A stretch of 64,000 nucleotides of DNA, taken from the NCBI GenBank assembly GCA_023444095.1, contig JAEZRP010000020.1:33918-97917 (forward strand), written 5' to 3'. Below, in pieces: positions 49,395 through 58,123 of this stretch (position 1 is its first letter; each line of letters starts with the position of its first letter). The notes below the pieces were generated by a model. The model made no database searches. It worked only from the letters and a program-made list of their open reading frames with translations, and had not been told where the DNA came from. The stretch comes from Bacillota bacterium (GTDB taxonomy: Bacteria > Bacillota > Clostridia > Christensenellales > Aristaeellaceae). The position numbers were made by a program, and so were the translations under genes.

Positions 49395-49448
49395 AAATAC
49401 GATAGAGTGGGCCGGGGGCCGGCCTACAACAAAGTACCGGGAGAAAAC

Positions 49449-50048
49449 ATGGCATCCAGAAGAAGGCGAAGAAAGACCAGCTTGGCGAGCGTCGTCGTGA
49501 CGCTCGTCGGGGCGCTCCTCGTAATCGCGCTGATCGGTCTTGGTTACATCATGCTGAACCGGTCCAAGTGGGCGCACTATCCGGTTCTTTATACCAATGA
49601 AATCGCGCTCGCCGCGGACGTGAACGAGATTCCGGCGCCTCTCGTCGCGGCGGTCATCATGGCGGAATCGAGCTACGACCCGGCGGCGGTATCGTCCGTC
49701 GGGGCGATGGGACTGATGCAGATCATGCCCGACACGGGCGAATGGATCGCGGGAAAGCTGGGCGAGAGCTACGACCAGACGCGGCTGTTCGACGCGGACA
49801 CATCGATCCGCTACGGCTCATGGTATCTGGGCTTCCTGATGAAGCGCTATGGCGGGGATATGACGTGCGCCACGGCGGCCTACCACGCGGGGCAGGGGAC
49901 GGTCGACGGCTGGCTCGCGGACCCGGCGTACAGCCCCGACGGGAAGACCCTCTACGGCATCGGCTATGATTCCACCGCGAAATACGTGAAACGGGTGCTC
50001 AACTTATATGATTATTACCAAAAAGCTTACGCCGTTTCTGCTGATTAG
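49449..50048 (+). CDS. Membrane-anchored lytic transglycosylase (SLT family)
   Basis: 199 residues from ATG 49449 after GGGAG. A very basic N-terminus (ASRRRRRKT), then one membrane helix (about 14-36), then an SLT domain outside: catalytic Glu in IMAESSYDP near 74-82, SSVGAMGLMQIMPDTGEW near 86-103, YGSWYLGFLM near 136-145, and CATAAYHAGQGTVDGW near 153-168. Cleaves peptidoglycan glycan strands to anhydro-muropeptides. Same family as B. subtilis YjbJ-like enzymes. Its end overlaps the binding-protein start by 41 bases. Confidence 0.93.
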   Translation: MASRRRRRKTSLASVVVTLVGALLVIALIGLGYIMLNRSKWAHYPVLYTNEIALAADVNEIPAPLVAAVIMAESSYDPAAVSSVGAMGLMQIMPDTGEWIAGKLGESYDQTRLFDADTSIRYGSWYLGFLMKRYGGDMTCATAAYHAGQGTVDGWLADPAYSPDGKTLYGIGYDSTAKYVKRVLNLYDYYQKAYAVSAD

Positions 50049-51543
50049 CGCGCTGCTCTTCGCGCTCGCGCCCGCGCGCGCGGAGGGCGGCGATTGGGCG
50101 TCCGGCGACGTGACGATCGGCTACCTCGCCGCCTCGGGCGCATATCTCAATCCGTTCGTGTGCACCGAGCGGGACCTGCTGGGCATCAATTCGCTCGTCT
50201 ATGAGTCGCTCTTCGAGTTCGACGCGAACATGCGGCCGCAGGCGCTGCTCGCCGACGACTGGACGCAGGACGACAAGACCTGGAAGATTACCATCCGCTC
50301 CGGGATCATCTGTCACAACGGCGTCGAGCTGGTCGCGCAGGACGTGGTCGATTCTTACAATGCGTTCAAAAACGCGGGGGAGCAAAATCCCTACCACGGG
50401 CGGCTCTCGCTCATCTCCTCCATGGAGGCGACGGACTCGTTCGAGGTGACGGTTACGGGCAAATACTCCGGCATGCTGACGCTCTACGCGCTCACCTTCC
50501 CTGTCATCCAGAGGGGGACCATCCAGACGGAGCTCCCCATGGGCTCCGGCCCCTACTGGTACGTGGGCTACCAGAAGGACGTCGCCGTGCGGATCGAGGC
50601 GAACCCCTTCTGGTGGAAAAAACAGCCTCTCGTGAAATCCGTGGTGTTCCGGCACTACTGGGACGTGTCGGACGAACTCGCGGCGCTGCAGTCTGGAGAG
50701 ATCGACATGTTCCAGACGCGCTCGACTTCCGCGGCGCTCACGAAGAAACTCTCCTACGCCTCGTCGCTCGACTACGCGACCTTTACATACGAAATGCTGG
50801 TTCCGGACCTCGCCGGCGCGCTCTCCGACGTGAACATCCGAAAGGCCGTCATGTACGCCATTGACTACAACACGCTCATCTCGAACGTGTACCTCGACAT
50901 GGCGCAGCAGTGCGAGGTGCCCATCCAGCCCGGCTCCTGGCTCTACGAGAGCAGGAGCGCCGTGTATCAGTACAGTCCCGAGCGCGCGCTTCAGTATTTG
51001 TACGATGCGGGCTGGGCCGACCAGACGGGTACGGGGCTTCTCTCCAAGGTCGAGGACGGCATGCTCAAGTACATCAAAATCGAGCTCGTCACCTACAACG
51101 ACGCGGCCTCCAACGTGCGCGGAAATGCTGCCGAGCAGATCGTTAAGAACCTGCGCGCGGTAGGCATCGACGCGTCGGTCTCCATCCTCGAAAAGTCCGA
51201 AGTTTCAAAAATGCTCCGGAACGCAAACTTCGACCTCGCGCTCGTGGCGGTCAACCTCTCTGAGGTGCCGAACCTTGTGCCGCTTCTGGCCAAGGACGGC
51301 GCGGTCAACTACGCGGGCGTCGATTCCGAGGAGGTCAAAAACCTGCTCTTGGAAACGCTGACCGCCGCCACGGAGGCGGATCTCCAGAGCGCGTTCAGCG
51401 ATCTTGAACTCTACATCGTAGATAAGCTGCCCGTCATGGGCGTGTGCTTCCGCACCGGCATGGTTCTCTCCACCCGCCCGCTCGCAGGATTTGCGGGCAC
51501 GCGGGAATCGGACGCATACAGCGGCATGGAATTCTTACAATGA
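50008..51543 (+). CDS. Orphan extracellular solute-binding protein, family 5 (peptide/nickel type)
   Basis: 511 residues. The start ATG 50008 lies inside the transglycosylase gene, but the signal peptide (about 1-25, PFLLISALLFALAPARA) requires it. SBP_bac_5 features: LVYESLFEFD (near 65-74), W-ITIRSGI-CHNGVEL (near 92-107), VRIEANPFWW (near 195-204), IRKAVMYAID near 276, and a late VMGVCFRTGMVLS. No lipobox Cys. No permease or ATPase genes nearby, so it would have to share a transporter or act alone. Ends 14 bases before the beta-lactamase-like gene. Confidence 0.87.
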   Translation: MIITKKLTPFLLISALLFALAPARAEGGDWASGDVTIGYLAASGAYLNPFVCTERDLLGINSLVYESLFEFDANMRPQALLADDWTQDDKTWKITIRSGIICHNGVELVAQDVVDSYNAFKNAGEQNPYHGRLSLISSMEATDSFEVTVTGKYSGMLTLYALTFPVIQRGTIQTELPMGSGPYWYVGYQKDVAVRIEANPFWWKKQPLVKSVVFRHYWDVSDELAALQSGEIDMFQTRSTSAALTKKLSYASSLDYATFTYEMLVPDLAGALSDVNIRKAVMYAIDYNTLISNVYLDMAQQCEVPIQPGSWLYESRSAVYQYSPERALQYLYDAGWADQTGTGLLSKVEDGMLKYIKIELVTYNDAASNVRGNAAEQIVKNLRAVGIDASVSILEKSEVSKMLRNANFDLALVAVNLSEVPNLVPLLAKDGAVNYAGVDSEEVKNLLLETLTAATEADLQSAFSDLELYIVDKLPVMGVCFRTGMVLSTRPLAGFAGTRESDAYSGMEFLQ

Positions 51544-51557
51544 TCCCGGAGGCGCGC

Positions 51558-52309
51558 ATGGAAGCGATTCTTGAAAGGCTCAGAAACACGCGTGGCAAGA
51601 CAGCGCTGTGGCACATGGATTGACCACGGGGGCGGTGACGTCTTATCGGGCGGACGCGCCCCTCGTCGCCGCAAGCGTCATCAAGCTCTTCGTCATGGCG
51701 GAGGCGCTGCGCCAGATGGAGACGGGAGAGCTTGACCCGAACGAGACGTTCGTCGTCACGCCGGACCAAAAGATGCCCTCGTGCGGCGCGCTCTCCTACA
51801 TGCACGACGGGCTCGCCGTTACGGCCATGGACCTTGTGACGCTCATGATCATCGTATCTGACAACACCGCCACGAACATGCTCGTCGATCGGCTCGGCAT
51901 CGAAAGGATCAACGGGACGATCGGTATGGTCGGCGCGCGGGGTTGCGTGCTGAGGCGCAGACTCTTTGACGCCGAGGCATCCACGCGGGGCGTACAGAAC
52001 GAAGTCACGGCGGAAGGCGTCGGAAAATTCCTTCTGGCGCTTCATGAGGGCCGCGCCGTCTCCCCCGCCGCGTCCGAACGGATGCTTGAGATCCTCAAAA
52101 ATCAGCGGCTGAATGGAAAGATCCCCTTCTTCCTCGACTGCGCGGTCGCCCACAAGACCGGCGAGGACGACGGGACCACCCACGACGCGGCCATCGTGTA
52201 CGCCGCGCGGCCGTTCATCCTCGTGATGCTCTCAAACGGCGTCGACGTCCCCGCCTTTGAGCGAGTCATGCAGGACGCCGCGCGGGATCTGGCAAGGGAA
52301 ACTCTTTGA
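51558..52309 (+). pseudogene. Class A beta-lactamase-like serine hydrolase with an apparent frameshift
   Basis: ATG 51558 follows GGAGG by five bases and opens MEAILERLRNTRGKTALWHMD, then TGA at 51621. The frame continues as LTTGAVTSYRADAPLVAAS and onward in the next frame to 52309. The reading is as expected for one deleted base near 51620 (HMD-LTTG). The catalytic motifs are intact downstream: SVIK (SxxK), SDN in VSDNTATN, and KTG in HKTGEDDG. No signal peptide is seen, unlike true beta-lactamases. It could be a recent pseudogene, a sequencing error or a recoded gene; an internal GTG at 51608 could still allow a shortened product. Confidence 0.75.
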
Positions 52310-52312
52310 CGC

Positions 52313-52356
52313 AAGAAAGCGAAGGGGCGCGACAGACCGAGCCCCCTCGCTTTCTT
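52313..52356. terminator. Bidirectional intrinsic terminator
   Basis: AAGAAAGCGA / TCGCTTTCTT (52313-52322 with 52347-52356) with an inner GGGG/CCCC stem. It separates the beta-lactamase-like gene from the convergent PhnB-like gene. The A/T-rich base pairs provide U tracts in both directions. Confidence 0.8.
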
Positions 52357-52365
52357 ATTACCCGT

Positions 52366-52797
52366 CTACGCGGGCGGCGCGCAGTCGGGCGTCGGCATGT
52401 GGCTCACCTGCCACTGCACGCCGAACTTGTCCGTCAGAGAGCCGTAGCACTTCGACCAGAACGTCCCCTGAAGCTCCATCTCGACCGTGCCGCCTTCCGA
52501 CAGCTTTTCAAACAGCCGCCGAAGCGCGGCCTCGTCGTCCCATGTCACGACCACGCCGACGTTATTGCCGACCGAAAAGTCCATGCCCGGGAATGCGTCC
52601 GAAAACATAAGCGTCGAGCCCATGGCCCTGATCTCCGCGTGCATGACGAGATTCTTTGTCGTGTCGTCCATTTCCTCCGAGCCGGGCGCTCCCCCGTAGG
52701 TCATGATGTCCCCCGTCTCAACGCCGAACGCATTCGCGTAAAACTCAACCGCTTCGCGGCAGTTGCCGCCGTAATTCAAATAGGCACCGATTGCCAT
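52366..52797 (-). CDS. PhnB-like VOC-superfamily protein
   Basis: 143 residues from ATG 52795-52797 (GAGGGGAG nine bases upstream). PhnB/DUF1338-type VOC: GAYLNYGGNCREAVEFYANAFG near 4-25 (opening strand and helix), MHAEIRAMGSTLMFSDAFPG near 53-72, VTWDDEAALRRLFEKLSEGG near 85-104, and WSKCYGSLTDKFGVQWQVSH near 115-134. Metal-binding residues are mostly replaced, so it may be a ligand-binding rather than catalytic protein. Monocistronic; substrate unknown. Confidence 0.88.
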   Translation of the reverse strand: MAIGAYLNYGGNCREAVEFYANAFGVETGDIMTYGGAPGSEEMDDTTKNLVMHAEIRAMGSTLMFSDAFPGMDFSVGNNVGVVVTWDDEAALRRLFEKLSEGGTVEMELQGTFWSKCYGSLTDKFGVQWQVSHMPTPDCAPPA

Positions 52798-52923
52798 GCC
52801 GTTCACTCCCCTCGTTTGGTGTACCTATTATTAACCAAAAGGGAGTTCGCATAAACCATCCGTGCGGACAAAAAAGGAGCCTCCGCTGACGCTTCGACGA
52901 GCGAGGAGGCCCCTTATGCGGGA

Positions 52924-54036
52924 TCAGATGCGCGCGGGATAGGTGATGCGGTCGCGCGCTGCGATGGGCCATGTGCCCGCAACCTCGCCGCCCACCACCA
53001 CCACCGCCTCCCGGTAGAGCGCGGAGGTCGGACAGACGTGGGTCGGGATCACATAGAGAACCTCGCCGATTTCGGGGCGCCGCTTCCCCTCCGGCACGCG
53101 CCAGACCCAGTGTTCCTCGCTGTGGCGAATGGGCTCGGCGTCCTCGAGACCCACGATCGCGCCGCGCCGGGCGGCCGGGTCGGAGGCGATGGCCTTGTTG
53201 CCCACGTCGATTGTGAAAAGTCCGTCCGCCGGGTGGCTTACGACGCGCGCGAGCACGGCCGCGGCGGGGGTGAGCGGGAGATCCGTGAACTTCGAATAGC
53301 CCCAGTCCCACAGAAATACGGTGCCCGGAGAAAGGAATACGTCCTCCTCCGCGTGGCAGGGGAAGGTCGGCGAGCCGCCCGCGATCACGATGGGCATGTC
53401 GATCCCCTCCGCCCGGAGCGCAGCCCGGATCCCAAACACGCGCTCCATCGGGGCATGCGCGCGCGCCATGCGGACCTCGCGCGTCTCGTCGTGCACGTGA
53501 CCGTCGTAGCAGTGAAAGCCCGCGGGCTTCAGCCCCGGCATCCGCGCGAGCGCGCGGCAGAAATCATGAAGCGCGTCCGGTATGATGCCCGTGCGGTCCA
53601 TGCCAGCGTTCACGTCGACGAGCACATTCGCCCGCATGCCGCGCGCCTCGGCCTCGCGGGAGAGCATTCCGGCGGCGGCGAGGGAATCGGCAATGGCGAA
53701 GTACCGGGCGGCCGGGTACCCTTGAACGACGTCGAGGAACAGCCCGACGTTCGGGCCGACGAGCGGATAGGCCATGACGATGTGCTCGGCCCCGCAGGCG
53801 GAGACCATTTTAAGCTCGTTGATCGTCGAGCACTTGAAGCGGCGGATGCCCATACTCATCTGCATCCGGATGAGCTCATCCGTCTTGTGCGACTTGACGT
53901 GCGGCCAGAGGCGATCCGGGTCCTTGGCGATTTGAATGACCGCCTCGGTGTTCTTCACGATGATGTCCTTGTAGTAGAGAAGCGCCGGGGACGCGACCGC
54001 CTCCGGATGCATGAGCGCGTAGGTTTCGATGTTCAT
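52924..54036 (-). CDS. PLP-dependent D-threonine aldolase / D-serine dehydratase-family enzyme (DSD1-like)
   Basis: 370 residues from ATG 54034-54036 after GGAAGGTGA. N-terminal alanine-racemase-type PLP barrel: WPHVKSHKTDELI (near 44-56) holds the Schiff-base Lys (likely K48, HVKSHK). DVNAGMDRTGI near 142-152 and GFHCYDGHVHD near 173-183 follow. The C-terminal DSD1-type metal site is IPTHVCPTSALYREA (His and Cys near 337-339). Such enzymes split D-threonine or deaminate D-serine. Last gene of an operon with a D-aminoacylase and RidA, giving a coherent D-amino-acid catabolic set. Confidence 0.9.
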   Translation of the reverse strand: MNIETYALMHPEAVASPALLYYKDIIVKNTEAVIQIAKDPDRLWPHVKSHKTDELIRMQMSMGIRRFKCSTINELKMVSACGAEHIVMAYPLVGPNVGLFLDVVQGYPAARYFAIADSLAAAGMLSREAEARGMRANVLVDVNAGMDRTGIIPDALHDFCRALARMPGLKPAGFHCYDGHVHDETREVRMARAHAPMERVFGIRAALRAEGIDMPIVIAGGSPTFPCHAEEDVFLSPGTVFLWDWGYSKFTDLPLTPAAAVLARVVSHPADGLFTIDVGNKAIASDPAARRGAIVGLEDAEPIRHSEEHWVWRVPEGKRRPEIGEVLYVIPTHVCPTSALYREAVVVVGGEVAGTWPIAARDRITYPARI

Positions 54037-54041
54037 GGGCG

Positions 54042-55634
54042 TCACCTTCCGTCGATGATTTTTCCGTATCTCCCCGGTTGCGGCGCGTCGCCGCGCAGGG
54101 CGACTTCGCCGTTCACAAGCGCAAGGGCAAGGCCGCGCGCGAGGACCTTGGGTTCTTCGTAGCTCGCCCCGTCGCGGAACTTCACCGGATCGAAGGCGAG
54201 AATGTCTGCGCGAAGCCCGGGCCGGATCAACCCACGCTCCCGGATGCCCAGCCGCGACGCGGGCAAGGAAGTCATCTTGCGGATCGCGTCCTCGAGGGAG
54301 AGCACATGCCGCTCGCACACGTAATCGCGGATGATCTTCGGAAACGCGCCGTAGAGCCGGGGATGGGGCGAGGCGGCGTCCGCGTAGAGGGAATCCGAGA
54401 TGACGGACGAATACGGAAGGCGCGCGATGTCGTCGATGTCGTCCCGGCACATGCTCATGTTGATGATCGCGGTCTTGCCGGCATCCGTGTGCATGAGGTG
54501 GGCGGCCAGCGCCGCACCGTCCTCGAAGCCGAAGCGCGCGGCGGCGGAGCTGATGTCGAGTCCGACGTATTTTTCATTTTCCGGATCGGAAACGCCGCTC
54601 ACGACGATCCTGTCCCAGCCGAGGGCCACGGCGAAGTTGTCCCAGCCGGGGTATTCGAGCGCCGACGCGCGGCGGAAATCGTCCGCGCCCGCCCTCGTCC
54701 CAAGGCGCGCGAGCGCGCCCTTCCTGTCTCCCCGGATGAACGCCGGGGGGAGCATGGTCGTGAGCGCCGTCGAGCCGCCGTCGTAGGGATAGAAGTCGCA
54801 GGCGACGTCGAGTCCGCGCGCGCGCGCGGATTCGATCTCGCCGATGGCGCGATGGATGGCGCTTCTCCAGTTTTTGAGGCCGCAGGCCTTGAAGTGGCTG
54901 ATCTCAAGCCTGCATCCGACTCGCTCTGCGATGGAGACGACCTCCCGAACGCTCTCGACGAGTCCGTCCCCCTCGCCCCGGATGTGGGCGGTCAGCGTGC
55001 CGCCGCGCGCGCCGAGGGGCGCGAGCATCCGCGCGAAGTCCCCGGACGCGTTGTAGCATTCCGGGACGTACATAATGCCCGTCGAGACCCCGAGCGCGCC
55101 CGCGCTCAATGCCTCGTCGACGAGAGCGGCGGCCCTGTCGAGCTCCGCAGGCGCAAACGGGGCGTCGGAAAAACCCTTGAGCGCGATTCGCACGGCGCCG
55201 AGCCCGATCATCGCGCCCGCGTTCAGCGGCAGGGGCGCGCGGGAGAGTTCTTCCAGATACGCAGGGAACGAAGCGGGCAGATCGGGGCGCGCGCGGCCCA
55301 GAACGGGCTCGCAGAACGCGTACTGCTCGTCCCGAAACGCGGGCGAAGACGGAGCGACCGACATGCCGCAGTTACCCCCGACGACGGCGGTGATCCCCTG
55401 CCGGAGCTCGATTTCGCCGTCCCATCCGGAAATCATCCTGACGTCCGGATGGCGGTGGATGTCGATGAAGCCGGGCGTGACGACGAGGCCGGACGCGTCG
55501 AACGCGTCCGCGTCCGCCTCGATCTTCGGAGCGACGGCCTCGATTCTATCCCCGCGCACGAGAACGTCCGCGCGGGCGGCGGGCGCGCCGCTCCCGTCGA
55601 TCAACGTGCCGCCCCGGATAAGGAGCGCGCGCAT
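54042..55634 (-). CDS. N-acyl-D-amino-acid deacylase (D-aminoacylase)
   Basis: 530 residues, full length for the family. It removes acyl groups from N-acyl-D-amino acids. Amidohydrolase fold: TPGFIDIHRHPDVRM near 53-67 (HxH metal pair), VVGGNCGMS near 86-94 (Cys ligand of D-aminoacylases), EISHFKACG near 222-230 (His), and MHTDAGKTAIINMSM near 395. It lies five bases before the D-threonine aldolase-like gene, and its ATG shares one base with the RidA stop. Substrates may be D-amino acids from peptidoglycan or diet. Confidence 0.93.
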   Translation of the reverse strand: MRALLIRGGTLIDGSGAPAARADVLVRGDRIEAVAPKIEADADAFDASGLVVTPGFIDIHRHPDVRMISGWDGEIELRQGITAVVGGNCGMSVAPSSPAFRDEQYAFCEPVLGRARPDLPASFPAYLEELSRAPLPLNAGAMIGLGAVRIALKGFSDAPFAPAELDRAAALVDEALSAGALGVSTGIMYVPECYNASGDFARMLAPLGARGGTLTAHIRGEGDGLVESVREVVSIAERVGCRLEISHFKACGLKNWRSAIHRAIGEIESARARGLDVACDFYPYDGGSTALTTMLPPAFIRGDRKGALARLGTRAGADDFRRASALEYPGWDNFAVALGWDRIVVSGVSDPENEKYVGLDISSAAARFGFEDGAALAAHLMHTDAGKTAIINMSMCRDDIDDIARLPYSSVISDSLYADAASPHPRLYGAFPKIIRDYVCERHVLSLEDAIRKMTSLPASRLGIRERGLIRPGLRADILAFDPVKFRDGASYEEPKVLARGLALALVNGEVALRGDAPQPGRYGKIIDGR

Positions 55635-56104
55635 CAGTCGCGCAACTCGAAGATCGCTTCGATCTCGACGGGGAGGTTCCCGGGCAGTACGTTCACGCCG
55701 ACGGCGGAGCGCGTGGGAAGCCCCGCCTTCTCGCCGAACACATCCACGAGCAGCTGACTCGCGCCGTTGGCGACCTGGGGCTGCTGATAGAAATCGTCTG
55801 CGGAGGCAACAAACACGAGGATCTTCACGACCCTCTTGACCCGCGAGAGGTCGCCGATCTCGGCCTTCAGCGCGGCGAGCACGTTCAGCATGCTGTTGCG
55901 CGCGTGAAGCTGGCCTTCCTCGACGGTGAAGTCGATGCCGAGCTTGCCCGCGACGGGCACGCCGCCCACCGAGCAGCCGCAGCCCGAAACATAGGCGAGG
56001 TTCTCTCCGAATTCCCGGCAGGGCCGATAGAGGCCGCCCTTTGCAGCGGGCTCCGGAATGGTGATTCCCTTTTCCAAGAGGTTTTTTTCAACGTCGACGC
56101 GCAT
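55634..56104 (-). CDS. RidA-family (YjgF/YER057c) enamine/imine deaminase
   Basis: 156 residues from ATG 56102-56104 after GAGGGAGG. Usual RidA is about 130 residues; this is the longer YjgF subgroup, with a conserved Cys-rich YVSGCGCSVGGVPVAGKLG (near 38-56). RNSMLNVLAALKAEIGDLSRVKRVVKILVFVAS (near 69-101) follows, and the end SAVGVNVLPGNLPVEIEAIF contains the Arg/Glu-type motif (here no Arg at the usual position, so deaminase activity is uncertain). It would clear 2-aminoacrylate from D-Ser dehydration. First gene of the D-amino-acid operon. Confidence 0.9.
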   Translation of the reverse strand: MRVDVEKNLLEKGITIPEPAAKGGLYRPCREFGENLAYVSGCGCSVGGVPVAGKLGIDFTVEEGQLHARNSMLNVLAALKAEIGDLSRVKRVVKILVFVASADDFYQQPQVANGASQLLVDVFGEKAGLPTRSAVGVNVLPGNLPVEIEAIFELRD

Positions 56105-56200
56105 ACGAATTCCTCCCTCAAAGCTCGTTTTCTCGTCCCATGATACCACACGCGCGGCGGATATGCCAGCGCGGGTATGAAAAACGCAAGGCAATCGATA

Positions 56201-58123
56201 CTAGTCCCTCCAGACGATCTCGAAGGGATATGTGTCGGCGGGTCGGGGCAAAAGGTCCTCCATGTCGCGCGAGAGGGTCAGTTTTTTCAGCGCCGGCATG
56301 GAATCGAGCAGGGAAAGGTCCATTGCCGCATTGTTTGAAATGTCCAGATCCATAAGTCTCGGCAGGTTCTCGATCCCCGAGAGGTCCTTCAGGCCGCAAT
56401 CATACGCCTGAAGCGACTCGATGTTTACAAGGTCCGAAAGCGCCTCGAGGGAACCGATCCTGTTTCCCGCGACGATGAGGGCGGTCAAATCCGTCTTGTC
56501 CTTCAAAAAATCGATGTTTTTGAGGCCGGAATAGAACAGCGTCAGCGCCTCAATGCGCGGCAAGCGCGCGGCATACGCGCACTGGTCGGGCGGAAGGTCG
56601 CGCGATGCAAATCTCTTCAGCGATGAAAGCGAGGCGAGGGTGCTCAGGTCGACCCCGACCGGCAGGTCGTAAGCGTCCAGCGAGTCGAGTGAGATTTCCA
56701 GAAGCGGACCGAAATCGGTCACGTCGGTGGCGTCGATGGTCAGATTGGAGAGCTTCGGGAATTTTCCGATCCCCTCGAGGGAGCCGAGCGGGTTGTCGGC
56801 CATGCGCAGAGAGTAGAGATGCGGAAACGGCGGGATGGCGGCGAGGCTCGTGATCTCATTTCCAGAAACGGATAAAACATCGAGATCCAGGCTCGCGAGA
56901 ACCGAGAGATCAGAGATGCCGAGCCGCGTCAGGCCGAGCGTTCTGAGATGTGGCATGTGCGCAAGATCGGAGAGATTGTCGATCTGGGCATACCCTGCGT
57001 ATCGTTCTCCGTTCAGGGAAACCGAATCCGCATTCACCCAGAGCTGCGTTTCGTCCGTATATGGCTCGCTTCCGCAGAGGAAGAGCTGAGAGACGTTTCT
57101 GAGGTCGTCTCGCGTGATGGGCCCGGTCGGCCTGTCGAGCTGCAGTCGGACGGCGCTCTCGATGAGGGGAGAGGAAAAGACGTATTCCGTTTGGTTCACA
57201 GTGTTCGCGTACCCGAGAACGGCGACCGCACTCCGGGCGACGGCGCGCCAGATCTCATCGCGCCAGGCGGACGCACCGAACGTGCCCAGCGCGAGGACGA
57301 GCGCGAGGGCCCCCGTCAATGTCCGGCGTATTTTGCGCGTCTGCCAGCGGGCGAGCGCGTGGGAGAGCTGTTCCATCGTCGGATAGCGCATTTCGGGATC
57401 GAAGCGCACGCACTTTTCCACGATCCGCTTCGGCGCACGCAAAGGCGCCCTGCCGAAGGCGCGCGGATCGTAATCGCCCGTCATGAGGAACACCATCACC
57501 ATGCCCATGCCGTACACGTCCGTGCGCATGTCGCATCGCTTGTAGCCGAACTGTTCCGGCGCGGCGGTGGCGGCGGTGCCGAGCACGACCGTGTCGAGCC
57601 AGCTGTCCGGGCGATATTCCGACGCGGCGTCAAGGTCTACGAGGCAAAGCCTTTCCTCGGGCGTCAGAATGAAATTATGGGGCTTGATGTCTCGATGAAT
57701 GAGGGGCGGGTCGAGCGCATGAAGGTGTGAGAGGATCGCGCAAATTTCGCGCGCGACCTTCACCGCGCGCGACGGGGACATGGGGTCGCCGTTCTCGACG
57801 AGTTCGGAGAGGGGCTTGCCGGGGATGTACTCCCGGATGAGGAAGGCCTGCCTTCCCTCCCGGAAGCAGGCGACCGGATGCGGGAATGCGGAGTCGTGGA
57901 GTTTCCTGAGCGTGAGATGCTCCCGCATGAAGCGGTCGAGCGCCTCGGCGGGCGCGACGCGCAGAATATACGGCTTGTTGTCCGCGCCGGTCAGCAGATA
58001 GACCTGCCCGCCGGGGGAATATTTCAGGCAAGAGACGAGCGTAAACCGGCCCGCGAGGGAGTCCGGAACGCGAAAGTCAGGCTGCGACGCCTCGTACGCG
58101 GCGAAGAAGAGCTCGGCGTCCAT
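56201..58123 (-). CDS. Ser/Thr protein kinase with membrane helix and extracellular leucine-rich repeats
   Basis: 640 residues. The N-terminal kinase domain (about 20-265) has a weak glycine loop (YSPGGQVYLL near 35-44), HRDIKPHN (near 142-149), VDLDAAS as the DFG site (near 164-170), and AAPEQF (near 189-194). The VAIK Lys position reads as Arg (KPYILRV near 51-57). A membrane helix follows (about 275-295), then an extracellular domain with about eight LRR units from 350 onward (e.g. HMPHLRTLGLTRLGISDLSVLAS, SLRMADNPLGSLEGIGKFP, in pieces). It probably senses an outside ligand and phosphorylates a cytoplasmic target. Overlaps the upstream XRE gene (TGATG). Confidence 0.88.
   Translation of the reverse strand: MDAELFFAAYEASQPDFRVPDSLAGRFTLVSCLKYSPGGQVYLLTGADNKPYILRVAPAEALDRFMREHLTLRKLHDSAFPHPVACFREGRQAFLIREYIPGKPLSELVENGDPMSPSRAVKVAREICAILSHLHALDPPLIHRDIKPHNFILTPEERLCLVDLDAASEYRPDSWLDTVVLGTAATAAPEQFGYKRCDMRTDVYGMGMVMVFLMTGDYDPRAFGRAPLRAPKRIVEKCVRFDPEMRYPTMEQLSHALARWQTRKIRRTLTGALALVLALGTFGASAWRDEIWRAVARSAVAVLGYANTVNQTEYVFSSPLIESAVRLQLDRPTGPITRDDLRNVSQLFLCGSEPYTDETQLWVNADSVSLNGERYAGYAQIDNLSDLAHMPHLRTLGLTRLGISDLSVLASLDLDVLSVSGNEITSLAAIPPFPHLYSLRMADNPLGSLEGIGKFPKLSNLTIDATDVTDFGPLLEISLDSLDAYDLPVGVDLSTLASLSSLKRFASRDLPPDQCAYAARLPRIEALTLFYSGLKNIDFLKDKTDLTALIVAGNRIGSLEALSDLVNIESLQAYDCGLKDLSGIENLPRLMDLDISNNAAMDLSLLDSMPALKKLTLSRDMEDLLPRPADTYPFEIVWRD

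Noticed and set aside
54078..55757. Plus-strand open frame of 559 codons over the D-aminoacylase gene
   Set aside because: Antisense shadow; the minus-strand gene has all amidohydrolase motifs.
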